The notes beneath the pieces were generated by a model. It did not search any database, was not told the origin of the DNA, and saw only the letters and a list, made by a program, of their open reading frames with translations. Positions 46,948 through 57,654 of a DNA stretch of 64,000 nt are shown one piece after another. A program made the translations under genes and the position numbers. The stretch is from contig NC_089042.1 in NCBI RefSeq assembly GCF_034140825.1, forward strand, positions 2,157,501 through 2,221,500, read 5' to 3'. This DNA is from Oryza sativa Japonica Group (Eukaryota; Streptophyta; Magnoliopsida; Poales; Poaceae). Within the stretch, counting starts at the first letter, position 1, and the number at the start of each line of letters is the position of its first letter.

Positions 46948-49900
46948 CAAACGCTAAACATATAGTTTTTCGGTACTATGGCTTAAGGCTGTAACTTTGT
47001 GATGAACTTGATATTATAATTTGCGGTTTTGTAATATTATGGATTAAAGAGTACATATATACTCACACATATCTAGATTTATAGCCAAAATATCTTTATA
47101 TTTAGAGCTAGAGAGAGTAGTTTTGTTAATAATGCTAGTAGTTTCATGAAATTTACTACTACTACTCATCAAAGAAATAATAGACATCAATGCCCACTGA
47201 TCAGAAGAGGTAGGGCACACAGGATGAAGGAACAGACTGAAGAGATGGCACTTTTTTTTGTGCATGATCACTTGAGCATAAATGCAAAGCAATGCTGGGG
47301 CCTCAAGACACTGAGGCAAACTGTAGCTAGAGACTCATTGTATGCACCTCCTTTTGACAACATCCTCTCTCCGAAAAATCGATCTATTCGTTGCCCTTGT
47401 CCCCTTATGCCTCTTCTTCCACTGCTCTCTTCTTTGTTTCTTGTTATCACCATCATCATCATCATCGCCTGAATCAGATTCCATGCATCTCATGATGTTC
47501 ACATGCATATCAGTCCATGATAATTCAGAAAACAGGTTTATACTCTTTCTTTCTCATGAAAAATTCAGACTCAGATTCATCATTCATGGAGGTTTTGGCA
47601 CTTCTCTTCCATGGTCACAATCTGTTGAAGACAATTGTTATGAGTACATAGTCTTTTTTTTTGTTTTTTTTTCTTGAGTGAATGGAATAGAGAGATGAAC
47701 AGTCGCCGACACGGAGGCCCCACACGACAGTGACAAGAGGCGTCGCGGGCATTTTCGACCTAACAGAAAAACATTATTGTTTGTTGTTTTGTGCTGATTG
47801 CAGAAGCTTTTGGTGTCTGAGGATGGTGCCCACAGTGGTACTAGCCATTATACTGAAAGATGGACCACTTGTGTTCTTATGATGCAATGCAAACCTATCT
47901 CTTCCTGCTACTATTCCAGTGTTATGATGGTTTTCCTCCAGGAGCATTCACCATTCAGGAGCAGCTTTGGAGAAAGCTTACATGAGAGAGCAGTTTTCAG
48001 AGGAAAAAAAAGATTACATAAAATAGATTCAACCAAACTGATGGAACCAGCCTTAACTTGATCCTTTGCAAGATCAATGCTAATGCCACAAGCTTTAGTT
48101 AGCTTGGTTGATAGTGACAGAACAGTTCTTTACTGAACAATGAGCATGGTTCATCTTTTCCGATTGAGTGCTGGATTCTGACCCTAGCGGTATGACGTTT
48201 TTCGTCAAATTTTACTTTTTCAAATTTGAATTCTCGAAAACCATTCGACATTTCACTTGGAACCTACTTTTGCCTCGTGTCGAAACCTCAAAATTTCGTG
48301 GGTTTTGATCGGTTTTCATGGGAAAACATAAACCCTGACAATGAGTGCAATGATGAACAACACAGGAGGGAGCAGGCATACATAGATTTGCCACAGTCCA
48401 CAACCAAGAAGAGCACCAAAATCAGGAAAGGAACAAGTGCATTTCAGGAAACAGCTGCCAATGTGCAATCTGAAAAATTAGGTACTCCACACCTGAAATG
48501 GAGGAGGATCCAGTGGATGAGTACTTCTCCAATCTCCATCCTACACCCCCCCAGATGTTGCTACAAATGCAAAGGACTTTCTGGTGATGATATCACATCT
48601 CACACCATTTTCTCATTCAGTCTATGAACATGAATAATTGAATTGAATACCCCCATTGCACACTTCTGTACTGAAAAAGTTGCCAACTAACTCTGCCATA
48701 TGTGCATGGTCAAACTGAACATGGTACTAGCAGTATAATTTCAACAGCTCGGTCAAAAATGGCGATCACTGCTACTGCCAAATCAGTTCAGAAAAAAGAG
48801 TAGTACATGACCATGAAGAAAAGCTGCTGCACATCACACAGTTGCATTTCATCACCTGAAGCGATTCAGGGCCAGGGGTTAGCTGATGATTTGCATGGTT
48901 TGCAATCTGCATGACTTAATCCTGTCCACTTAACAAAATCTCAAAATTAGATCCCTGAAACCATTTAGCAATCAGGCCAATGGACTTTTGTTGGCTTAGA
49001 ACAAGCCATGCTTCCAAATGGACATACCAACCACCTCCAAGAAAAGTTTGTGGTCAAGGTCAACCCTTATCTTATGGTTGCTAGGTTTCCATTCAGACAT
49101 TGTCAACATCAAGGCCACATCACCACTAGATGATCCACTAAGTTTATTTTTCTATGCACTTCTAGATAAACCAAGGAGCTGTGCACATAGCAAATCAACA
49201 GAAAAATCGTACCTTTTTGTTGCACATAAAGGCTAAGTAGCTAGCAATTAGCAAAAGTAAGGGTTGCTAAATGCTACAAAAACAATCAACACCTTCCCCT
49301 GAATGACATAGGAGAAACAACCAACATAAGCTGCTAATTTCCTAAGCTAGTTATTGATCACATCGAATCTTATGAAGCCCCACCACCGCTTTGTCACCGA
49401 CTAATGAGACAAATCCGTGTCTAGACCTTTTCATACTTAATCAGATGTAGAAATTGCAAGTTTGTTGACGTTGCAGAAACTAGACCATCTAAAAAAAATT
49501 TTAGGGTGTCCTTGTCAGATAAAACAATAAGCAAAGTTGCATACTAGCCACTCACTTGTTTAGCAACTACAGTGACACAAGCAATCTCGTCAGTATCTCA
49601 TTTCTTGGCTACAAACTGATTGCATACTGTTTCTCCATGCAAGAGCATCTGAAAATTTTATCCAGGACTGATACAGAAGAACATATAATTTAGAGGAGAT
49701 ATGTTACCTTGTCAAATTCTATTAGCCACTTCAACAAAAAACAGGAACTACAGTTAGATAATCTAGACTAATTTAAAGTCCATGATATCAAGGGAAATCC
49801 ACGAGTATGATGTGAGATCTCCAATGGCAATTTAATATGGGAAGCAAATTGGATGACACTCCTTATTTAATTTTGACGTGGAAAACATAGATAGATGCAC

Positions 49901-50597
49901 GAGGTTTAAGTGCACCACTTGAAAAAAAAAAAAGAAAACAAGCATTATGTGATATGTCAAACCTCACATAACAAAAATATCTGATGAAGTATAAATCAAG
50001 CAAACACGACCAGAAGAGTTTGTGAGCAAGTGAAAAATTGACAACTTTTGCGCTTTTCTAATAAATTCCACTTCTTATATCATATAGCATTACATCACAA
50101 TCCAAAGGAGGATGATAAGCAGATACACACAATCGAACCCTCATATCAACAACACAAGATTGTAGTGAAAAATCATAGGAATTTCACAGGAGACACTTGA
50201 GAGCAAAAAAGAGATCACTTGATCATGAGATGTATCATATATCATACGACATTTCAGATTGGATGATTTTGGGATTCAGAATTCAATCCAGAACAGAACA
50301 CCACAGAAGGTCTGGGTGAAATGATGAGAGGACCATGTTTTTCTAAGCATATGAACAAAAAAAAAAGGAACTAAATTCTACTTATTTTTTTTTCTTCTTC
50401 TTCTTCTTCCTTTCGACGCTGCTACCACATGAAAAGAGAAGGGAAATGAACCCAACCAAAAAGAAGAGAAGAGTAGACCCCAAAAAAAGGTTCACCTTTG
50501 CTGTTTCTACCTTTGTACACCGAGCCCAACACCGATTCGAAGAGGCGCCGAATCAAAATTCGCACAAATTTGATGTTTGGAGTTTGGATGAAATTCA
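46948..50597. other. Gene-free region downstream of the PUB8-like gene
   Basis: About 3.6 kb without a supported gene. ORFs up to 133 codons (48226-48627) lack domain and codon signal. A (TTC)n tract lies near 50393-50411, close to the 3' end of the U-box gene. Confidence 0.45.
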
Positions 50598-51683
50598 TCA
50601 AAGCTTCTCGAGCGTCCGAGCTAATTCCACCGCGTTCTTGGCAATCTTGCAGTTGTCGTCGTTGACGAGAGCCTCGCAGAGATGGAATGCTCCGAGCTTG
50701 ATCGCCTCCCTCGCCAATTGGTTGCTCTCGCCGCAGATCAAGTTGAGGACGACGAGCGCCTGCTCGATGGCGCGCGCGTTGCCGCTGCCGGCGACGCCGA
50801 CGAGCACGGCGACGACGCGGGGGATCCTGGACAGCTCGTGGCGCCCCTCGCGGGACTTGGCGAAGAGGCCGAGCACCTCGGCGGCGCGCGCGGAGCCCGC
50901 GGCGGCGAGGTCGACGAGCGCGGGCGCCGCCCCGGCGCGCACGGCGCGGCGCCTGTTCTCCGGCAGCTTGCAGAGCTCGTACAGCGCCGTGGCGGCCTCG
51001 CGCCGCTCCCGCGCGCCGCCGCCGCGGCGGAGGAGGCCGACCAGCGCCGGGACGGCCGAGGGGTGCGCCCCGATGGTGCACTTGTTGACGTCCACCGTGG
51101 CGAGGCTGGTGAGCGCCGTGGCGGCCACCGCCGCGGCCGCGCCACCGGACGACACCGCGGCGGAGAGCGCGTCCACGGCGCCGTCCGCCACCAACCCGAC
51201 CCGCGCGTCGTCCCCGTCGAGGCTCAGGTGCAGCAGCGCCCTCGCCGCCACTTCATCCCCGCCCGCCGCGTGCCGCAGGAGCACCCCCACGTCGCCGGAC
51301 TCCATCACCTGCCTCCTCCCTTCCGGCCCGGACCTCGCCAACCTAAGCAACCCATAAACCGACGAAATCGCCGCCGCAGCCGGCTCTCTCCTCTCCCCAC
51401 CACCACCGCCCGCCGCCGCCGTTGGCACGGCGGCGGCGGCGACAGGAGAGACGGCGGCAATAAGGCGGCGGAGGGCGTGGTTGGGGATGAGGGGCGGCGA
51501 GGGGGGGAGCGGCAGGTTGGTGACGGGGCAGGTGAGGTGGCCGCCGTCGAGCCAGCGCTGGATGCTGCGGCGCTCGAAGGTGTGGCCGGAGGGGAGGATG
51601 ACGGGGTCGGTCATGACCTCCAGCGAGATTGGGCAGCGGAAGTCGTCCGGCCAGGTCGAGCCCTGCTCCGGCGACACCTCCAT
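50598..51683 (-). CDS. PUB8-like U-box/ARM repeat E3 ubiquitin ligase
   Basis: Intronless, 361 aa from the ATG at 51683. The frame is open a further 60 codons upstream, but that part is Pro/Arg-rich leader and the U-box starts right after this Met. The U-box is at about residues 11-85: DDFRCPISLEVMTDPVILPS, GHTFERRSIQRWL, and LTCPVTNLPLPP...LIPNHALRRLI. A Gly/Ala-rich linker follows, then ARM repeats to the end (VGLVADGAVDAL, LTSLATVDVNKCTIG, VPALVGLLRRGG, ATALYELCKLPENRRRAV, ARAAEVLGLFAKSREGR). The order and motifs match Arabidopsis PUB8 (At4g21350). It transfers ubiquitin from an E2 to unknown substrates bound by the ARM solenoid. GC content is extreme, so several other-frame ORFs overlap it. 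Confidence 0.93.
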   Translation of the reverse strand: MEVSPEQGSTWPDDFRCPISLEVMTDPVILPSGHTFERRSIQRWLDGGHLTCPVTNLPLPPSPPLIPNHALRRLIAAVSPVAAAAVPTAAAGGGGGERREPAAAAISSVYGLLRLARSGPEGRRQVMESGDVGVLLRHAAGGDEVAARALLHLSLDGDDARVGLVADGAVDALSAAVSSGGAAAAVAATALTSLATVDVNKCTIGAHPSAVPALVGLLRRGGGARERREAATALYELCKLPENRRRAVRAGAAPALVDLAAAGSARAAEVLGLFAKSREGRHELSRIPRVVAVLVGVAGSGNARAIEQALVVLNLICGESNQLAREAIKLGAFHLCEALVNDDNCKIAKNAVELARTLEKL

Positions 51684-51910
51684 GCGCGTTCTTGGCGTGC
51701 GAGCCGATCTGCGGCGAGGAATGGAAAGCGTGTGGGACTCGTGAGGAAGACGAAGAGGAGGAGAGTGGGGAAAGTCCACTTCTTCCGGTGGACAGGAAAC
51801 GGGATTTGCTGTGGGGCGGTGAGAGAGGGTGGGGAGACCACCCGGTGGGCTTAAGTAACCCACTAATCTACCCTACCCCCACCCCACCCCACCCCATACG
51901 GCCATACCTA

Positions 51911-52082
51911 GAAGGCAGGTCGATTACCGACGTCGTGAGTCTACATGTGGTGTGTCCATCCACCTTAGGTTGGGAAGCATGCCGGCTGCTGGCATCGTGA
52001 GTCTATGTGTGGTGAGTCCACCTTAGGTTAGGAGGCATGACGGTTGCCGGCGTCGTGAGTTTACCTGTAGTAAGTCGGGATG
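51911..52082. repeat. Three-copy minisatellite upstream of the PUB8-like gene
   Basis: A unit of about 58-64 bp repeats three times around 51911, 51975 and 52033: 'ggcatg.cgg.tgc.ggc' then 'tcgtgagtct' then 'gtggt.agtccaccttaggtt'. The third copy is truncated. It starts about 230 bp upstream of the ATG. Confidence 0.8.
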
Positions 52083-54627
52083 AGGGAGGATGAAGCGTTA
52101 AGGTTGTGTTGGAAGCGGTGGGGGTAGTTTCAGAAGGGTTTGTTTCAATGTTGTAGTATCTGTCTGTGTTCTTGTTGCTGTCTTGTGTTTTACGAGGGAA
52201 TGCGCGTGTCGATCTTGTGAAGGCTGGAGGATATATCATTTTTGGATTTAACTAATGCTTTTTGGTGGTGGTGTTTTTTTTTTGGGGTTCGTTTCGACGT
52301 CATGGTATCTATCTGTTGCAGTCTTGAGCTTTCATCGTGTGATGAATTAAAGGATAGCGATGTTGCTTATGTTTATCGTTGTTATGTCTATCCGCTGCAG
52401 TCTTTGCCTGAGTAACGTGTGGCTTATTTGGATTTAGCAGACGATCCTTGATAATGTTTGCTTTTGTCTATCTTATGATCCATACATGCTACGTATACGT
52501 AACGCTTCCTGCATGGTTTACTTAATTTGTTAGCATATTTTGGTATCTCTTTAGTTCACATTTTTCCGTTACACTTCCGCAATGAGTAATCTGCATGTAA
52601 GTTGGTTTTACGAGCAATCATTAATTGATAGTCATGCACGTCTCATACATCACGCTAGTTGGCGACTCTGCGGCTATGCTTTGCATTCTTGTAATAGTTA
52701 GCACCTTTAGTTTTTTTGTACTCTTATAGCTTTCAGTTATCGACTATGGTAGCGTGAACCAATAAACAATTAATAGGAAGTGCAAGGGCATTTTTGCCAA
52801 AAACAATCAACGTGGCATCTGCAATTACCCCGCCAACCTATGGCTCCTACTGGAAAGGTAAATATGTCAGTGTGGTTTAATCATTTCCTATTCTAACAAG
52901 AATAATAAAAATCTGCAATCAATAAGGGTTTTATTTGGTTTGTCACATGGATCATACAAATTGTTTCTATTATAAAATGTTTCTATTTGGTTTGTCACCG
53001 AAACCAAAAACATGTTATATTGCTCTCTCATTGGGTTATCATATGTTTTATATATATATAGTTAAGAGGCATAAAATGATCGGTTTCAAAATTATGAATT
53101 GATTTATATAAAAAAGATAGATATTTATCAATCCACAATGTGTGAGCTCCTTGGATCATTTAACCGGATTTTAAAGCTTTTCTTTCAATGTGTAGAATGT
53201 TTTGATGGTGGGAGACATGTGCACATATCCCTCGCTTTTAGCGCAACTCATGAGAAGCATATAATCCCTTTTTTTCATATAGTTTTTTTTAAAATCGTAT
53301 CTAAGCATTTAATTTCTTTTGGTGTGTATGAGTTAATCTGCGTATCATTTTTATAATAGCTGGGAGATTTTATTTAATGAGAAGATATGGTTATACGAAT
53401 GACTGTGCTAGTATTAATTGATAGCGATATATATGGACATGGCCCTCGTAATAATGTTTGGAGATACAGTACTATAATTATGCTTTATTACGTGATTAAT
53501 ATTCAGATGTTGTACTGGAAGCACCCTGGCCTACTGTTTTTCTACTGTCCCTTTATGATTAAGTCCTGGTACTTGTAATGCAACATACATGCATGTGTTT
53601 TCCATGGCAATATGAGCAAAACACTCCTATATATCATATTGTGGGGACAGATTAAGATAGAGACATGGTAACCAACGAGATTATGTGCAGGTGCAATTTT
53701 ATTCAGAAGTCCAAACAGTCATGTGGATTATTACCTGATTAACAGTTACATATTAAAATGTTCTATTATGTAGTTATGTTGTAGGCAATACAACATTGCT
53801 CAGAAGAGAACATTGTGCCCTTTAATTTTTATTAGAATCCTTGGTCTCTAGCTAACAGGCCTGAGCAACTCTCTAGTTATATTAGTCAACTATTTTGTGT
53901 CTAGCATGAGAATGGTGTATTTCCACCCATATTTCATATTTTCCATATATCAATGTTTAAGTCAACTAGCTATATTATTGGGTGAACTTAGCTCACTGGT
54001 GAGAATGTTTTGTTGACCTCTGTACATCCGAAGTTTGCAGACCTTTACACATCCGTAGTTTGAAAACAACTCCATCCATTTGAGTGGCAGTTTTTTTTTG
54101 TCACAAAATTTAGTGGAAATTAATAAAGGGACTGCCTATACTTCTTGTAAAAAAATCATAAATTTAATGATAAAACAATCAGATTTCACACAGTAGAATT
54201 AAAAAGAGATCACTAAGGTTACAACCACATTGTACGAATATGACGATGTATTTGTAACAATTCCGACTAATAAAATAGGGTCCACGAGTGTCTACCAAGA
54301 TAGGTGGCATTGGACCAAAACGAACTATGTAATTAAGAAGCCAACGAGCAAATTAAGCCATGATCACGACACTTAAAGATATGGATACATGCAAAATCAT
54401 AGTACTTATAAATTACCTTGAAAAGAGATATCATAATATCTTGCTTTTATTATGTGCTATAAATCTGAAATTATACTGATATAGAAAAAAATAAAGAAAG
54501 AAATCTTTCACATTAAAACTTAACATTTGAGTACATACACACATTTTTGCCCTCTCTCTCACTCCCCACCATCACATTCATTCACCAACCACCAGGGTCA
54601 GTGATTTTTTTTTCGGTTAGTGACTTA
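52083..54627. other. Gene-free AT-rich region
   Basis: No coding region is supported. 52240-52470 has T/G-rich words ('ttttggggttcgtttcgacg', 'gttgcagtcttgagc') reminiscent of a LINE 3' end, but no poly-A tail or reverse transcriptase is seen. Confidence 0.4.
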
Positions 54628-54819
54628 GAGCCTCATCGGTTATCTATATTTCTTAATAAACCAAAAAGACTAATTAAAGAATAAAAGTTAATTTATAAAT
54701 AAAACTTTTATATATCTTTAAAAAAATTATGTTGAAAATATCTTAAAATTAACTTCAAAATCAAGTTTAAAAATTCAAAATTTAATTTTTTTTATTTATT
54801 AGACCAATCGATGGGGCTC
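54628..54819. mobile_element. Tourist/Harbinger-type MITE
   Basis: 192 bp flanked by TTA on both sides (54625-54627, 54820-54822). The termini 'gagcctcatcgg' and 'cgatggggctc' are inverted repeats. Very AT-rich interior. Confidence 0.75.
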
Positions 54820-54994
54820 TTAATTTGAAACAATTTTACAAGTGAAAAGGAAAATGCAAAAAAAAAAAAACCTAACCCAAACGGTAGAACTCGAGATAAA
54901 ACGGTGACGAAACCGAATTGTGCGGTGCAGTCACCTCCCCCACCATCACAAAACGGGGAGCGGAGAAAGGTCACAGGAATCCCGGGGGACGCAT

Positions 54995-55030
54995 CTGGGC
55001 CGTACACGTGGCACGCGGGCCCCCGTGTGA
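54995..55030. promoter_or_regulatory. Orphan G-box/ABRE in a GC-rich patch
   Basis: CACGTG at 55005-55010 within 'gtacacgtggcacg', in a GC-rich promoter-like patch (54890-55160). No coding region starts within 2 kb on either strand. Confidence 0.25.
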
Positions 55031-55489
55031 ACGCCTGGAAATTTATCCACGGGCCTTATCCCCTCCCACGCCACTGACGTGTCGGCCCGCCTCCTCCCGG
55101 CCCCACTAAAGTAACTTATCCCTACCGGTCGAACGTTTGAACCGGGCAGGTAAGGTTTTTTTTTTCTTTTCTTTTAACCCTTTTTGGGGTGTTTTTACTG
55201 CGCGGTAAAAGTAGGAAGTGGAAAGCGAGGAGACGCGCCCAACGGCTAGAAGTGGTCGCTGGCGTGTACTTTGACTGCGTGGTGGGGCCCTGCGGATTCA
55301 GTCAGTCAGTCAGTGACAGTGAGTCAGCTGAATCAGTCAATTTCTATAGTACTATATGTGTAGAATCTCTCTTTGGACCCCTGGAACTTTTTACAAATTG
55401 CTTCCTCCTGGGTGTGGACTGTGAGTTTGGAACTGTACATCATATGAACAACTCTGTCCAGATTAAAATCCCTTATATTTTAGAACAGA

Positions 55490-55729
55490 TAGATAGAGTA
55501 TGAGTCAACTATAAACTCATGTGGAAGAGAGATGAAAAACCGAGGAGTATTGGCTCTCATGCAATAGTTATACACATGCTCCAATATATTTACATTATAA
55601 ATTCATGATGAGAGAAAGAGAGAGGAGAGAAAAAAATAAAACCAATTTTATAGTTAACTTATTATACATGTTAACTTTAATATATGAGCTAATAACCAAT
55701 TGTTTGCTATACTATTAAATCTGCTCTTA
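55490..55729. mobile_element. Decayed Tourist-type MITE
   Basis: Right end 'gctatactattaaatctgctc' plus TTA matches the element at 46701-46944. The left end is near 'gagtcaactataaactcatg' but not exact. Confidence 0.5.
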
Positions 55730-56080
55730 CGGTGGTTCTATGTCGTACTAAACCATATTTTGGGAATTGAAAATGGTCCCCCAAAATCACTATTTGCTAG
55801 TATCATTTGTAAAATCCTACAAAGGAGAAAAAAACATTTAGTGTGTGATTAATATTTGGAAAAAAGATGTCTACGGTTTTAATGTTTGACTTGTATATTA
55901 GTTAAAACAGCTCAACATGTTGTTTGTCCGAATTTTGAATTTTAGAAACTATATAATGGTTTTTTATATTTCAGTCTAGATTATTGAACATCTAAAAAAT
56001 CAAGGGTATAAAAGTATAAAAATCTTGTCTGAACATTTCCGGTCATAGAATATGTAGCCCTAGCCACCCCAATCTCTATA

Positions 56081-56200
56081 TCTTCTCTATTATTATAAAA
56101 ATCAAAGATATTTCCGCTGAAATTTTGGTACGTCATCCGTGTTTGAGTTGGTTTTTAGTTTCGTACGTCATTTGTGTTTGCGTTGATTTTTAGTTGGTTC
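56081..56200. mobile_element. Helitron-type 5' end, cut off by a CACTA end
   Basis: 'tcttctctattattataaaa' followed by 'tttggtacgtcatccgtgtt' parallels the start of the Helitron at 57150. It is preceded by A at 56080. The sequence stops at 56200 where a CACTA terminus begins. Confidence 0.5.
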
Positions 56201-57149
56201 ACTACAAGAAATAAATATGACCTTCTGTGACGAATTCCTCGTGACGTCGGAGCTATTCGTCACTAGCACATTCCATTTTATGACGATTAATTAGTATGAG
56301 ATGTGGTCGCTTAGTGACGAAAAAAGGATGTTCGTCGTTAATACTACCTAGAAATCGTCATAAAGTATTTCACTGGGACATCGTGACGAATATTAATTTG
56401 TCATAAGGGGCACAAAGCAAACGTCATAAATTTATATAATGCATTTATGGAAAAATATATTAAAAGCTAAAGCAATTTAATCAAGTGAATTAATGAGGAA
56501 ACTAAATTTTTCCTTCAAAAATCATGGCCGGAAATATTTTTTTAATATTCTACGTGGTCTAAATAATTCTCTGAAATTTTCTGTGAATTTCGGTGCTTAA
56601 TAACTATTTTTAATTCCACAAAGTTTATTTAACCAATTAAAATAAATGGAAAACAAATTAAAATTCTTCTCTCTGTCCTTGGGCTTTTTTCGGCCCAAGT
56701 ATTACTCTCTCCCTCCCTTAGCCCGCAGCCTCTCTCTCTCGTCCTCCCTCTTCGGGCTGCCGGCCCAGCCCTTTTGTTCCTCCTTCACCAGGAAGTCTAA
56801 TTTTCCTCCCTCTTCTTAATTCAAATAATTTTTCGGATAGTAAATGATTTCAAATGAAAAAAAAATACCAATAACAAAGTTGTATATTTTACCAACAACA
56901 AAGTTACGTCGCTCGTATCCAATTCGACATGAGTTTAAAATAACTATTATACGCCTTCCTCCTAGCGCAACCTAACCCAATCGGCCACACCATCCTGTGC
57001 GCTTCCACTCGAAGCTGCACGTACCCCTCCCCACGTTTTTTTTGCTCTTTTTTCCCTTTTCTCCTTTCCTTTTGTCCTGGTCTTTCTGACCCTCTCCTCT
57101 CCTTCCAATTTCCTTTATTTTTGCATCCTTTTCTGTTTCGCTATTGGTA
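56201..57149. mobile_element. CACTA transposon end fragment
   Basis: Begins 'cactacaagaaataaatatg', the CACTA terminal motif. Subterminal repeats follow, built on 'gtgacgaat', 'cgtcataa' and 'tcgtcac' in both orientations, over about 240 bp. No right-hand terminus (CTTGTAGTG) was found downstream, so only one end is present. The pyrimidine-rich part (56690-57125) may be its interior or unrelated. Confidence 0.65.
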
Positions 57150-57512
57150 TCTCTACTATTATAAAAATTGAAGATGTTTCCCCTGATATTTTGGTACGTT
57201 GTCCGTATTTGAGGTAGTTTTAAAGTTCATTCGCTTTTTGGAAATACAAAAGGAGTCGTATAAGAAATCCTTTTAAAAATCCTGCGTGCTAAGTTAGGAC
57301 GAGAGTCGGACTCCTAATTGCTTCAGAATTCTCGCCAGGCCATAATAAAGCAATGTATATGATGTGACCGTCATCTCAATAAAGATTCCGAATTAGATAT
57401 CAATACTATCAAAATAAAAATCCCATATACTTTTTACTTTTTAGAAAAAAAATCTAACAATAATACGGTTAAAATAGTCTTCACCCGTTACAACGCACGG
57501 GTATTTTTTTAG
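57150..57512 (+). mobile_element. Short non-autonomous Helitron
   Basis: Starts TC ('tctctactattataaaaatt') after A57149. It ends '...acccgttacaacgcacgggt' plus a short T run and 'tttag', before T57513. The 3' hairpin CCCGT...ACGGG (57484-57501) sits about 11 bp from the end, as Helitrons require. The final CTRR is seen as TTAG. 363 bp, insertion between A and T, no coding sequence. Confidence 0.75.
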
Positions 57513-57654
57513 TATAAATAAATAGATAAAACACCCTAATTGGAGGCCCAAACATTTTAATTTAAAGCCCACGTCGATGTAAAGATAGACCCAGGTAAGC
57601 TCACAGTGGGCCATAAAGGCCCAAAATGGCCAGCCTACGAGGACGCCACAATAA

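Noticed and set aside
48226-48627. 133-codon plus-strand ORF
   Set aside because: No domain, irregular composition, no supporting promoter or splice partner.
50682-51854. 390-codon plus-strand ORF over the U-box gene
   Set aside because: Low-complexity Arg/Gly/Ala composition and exact overlap with a well-supported gene on the other strand.
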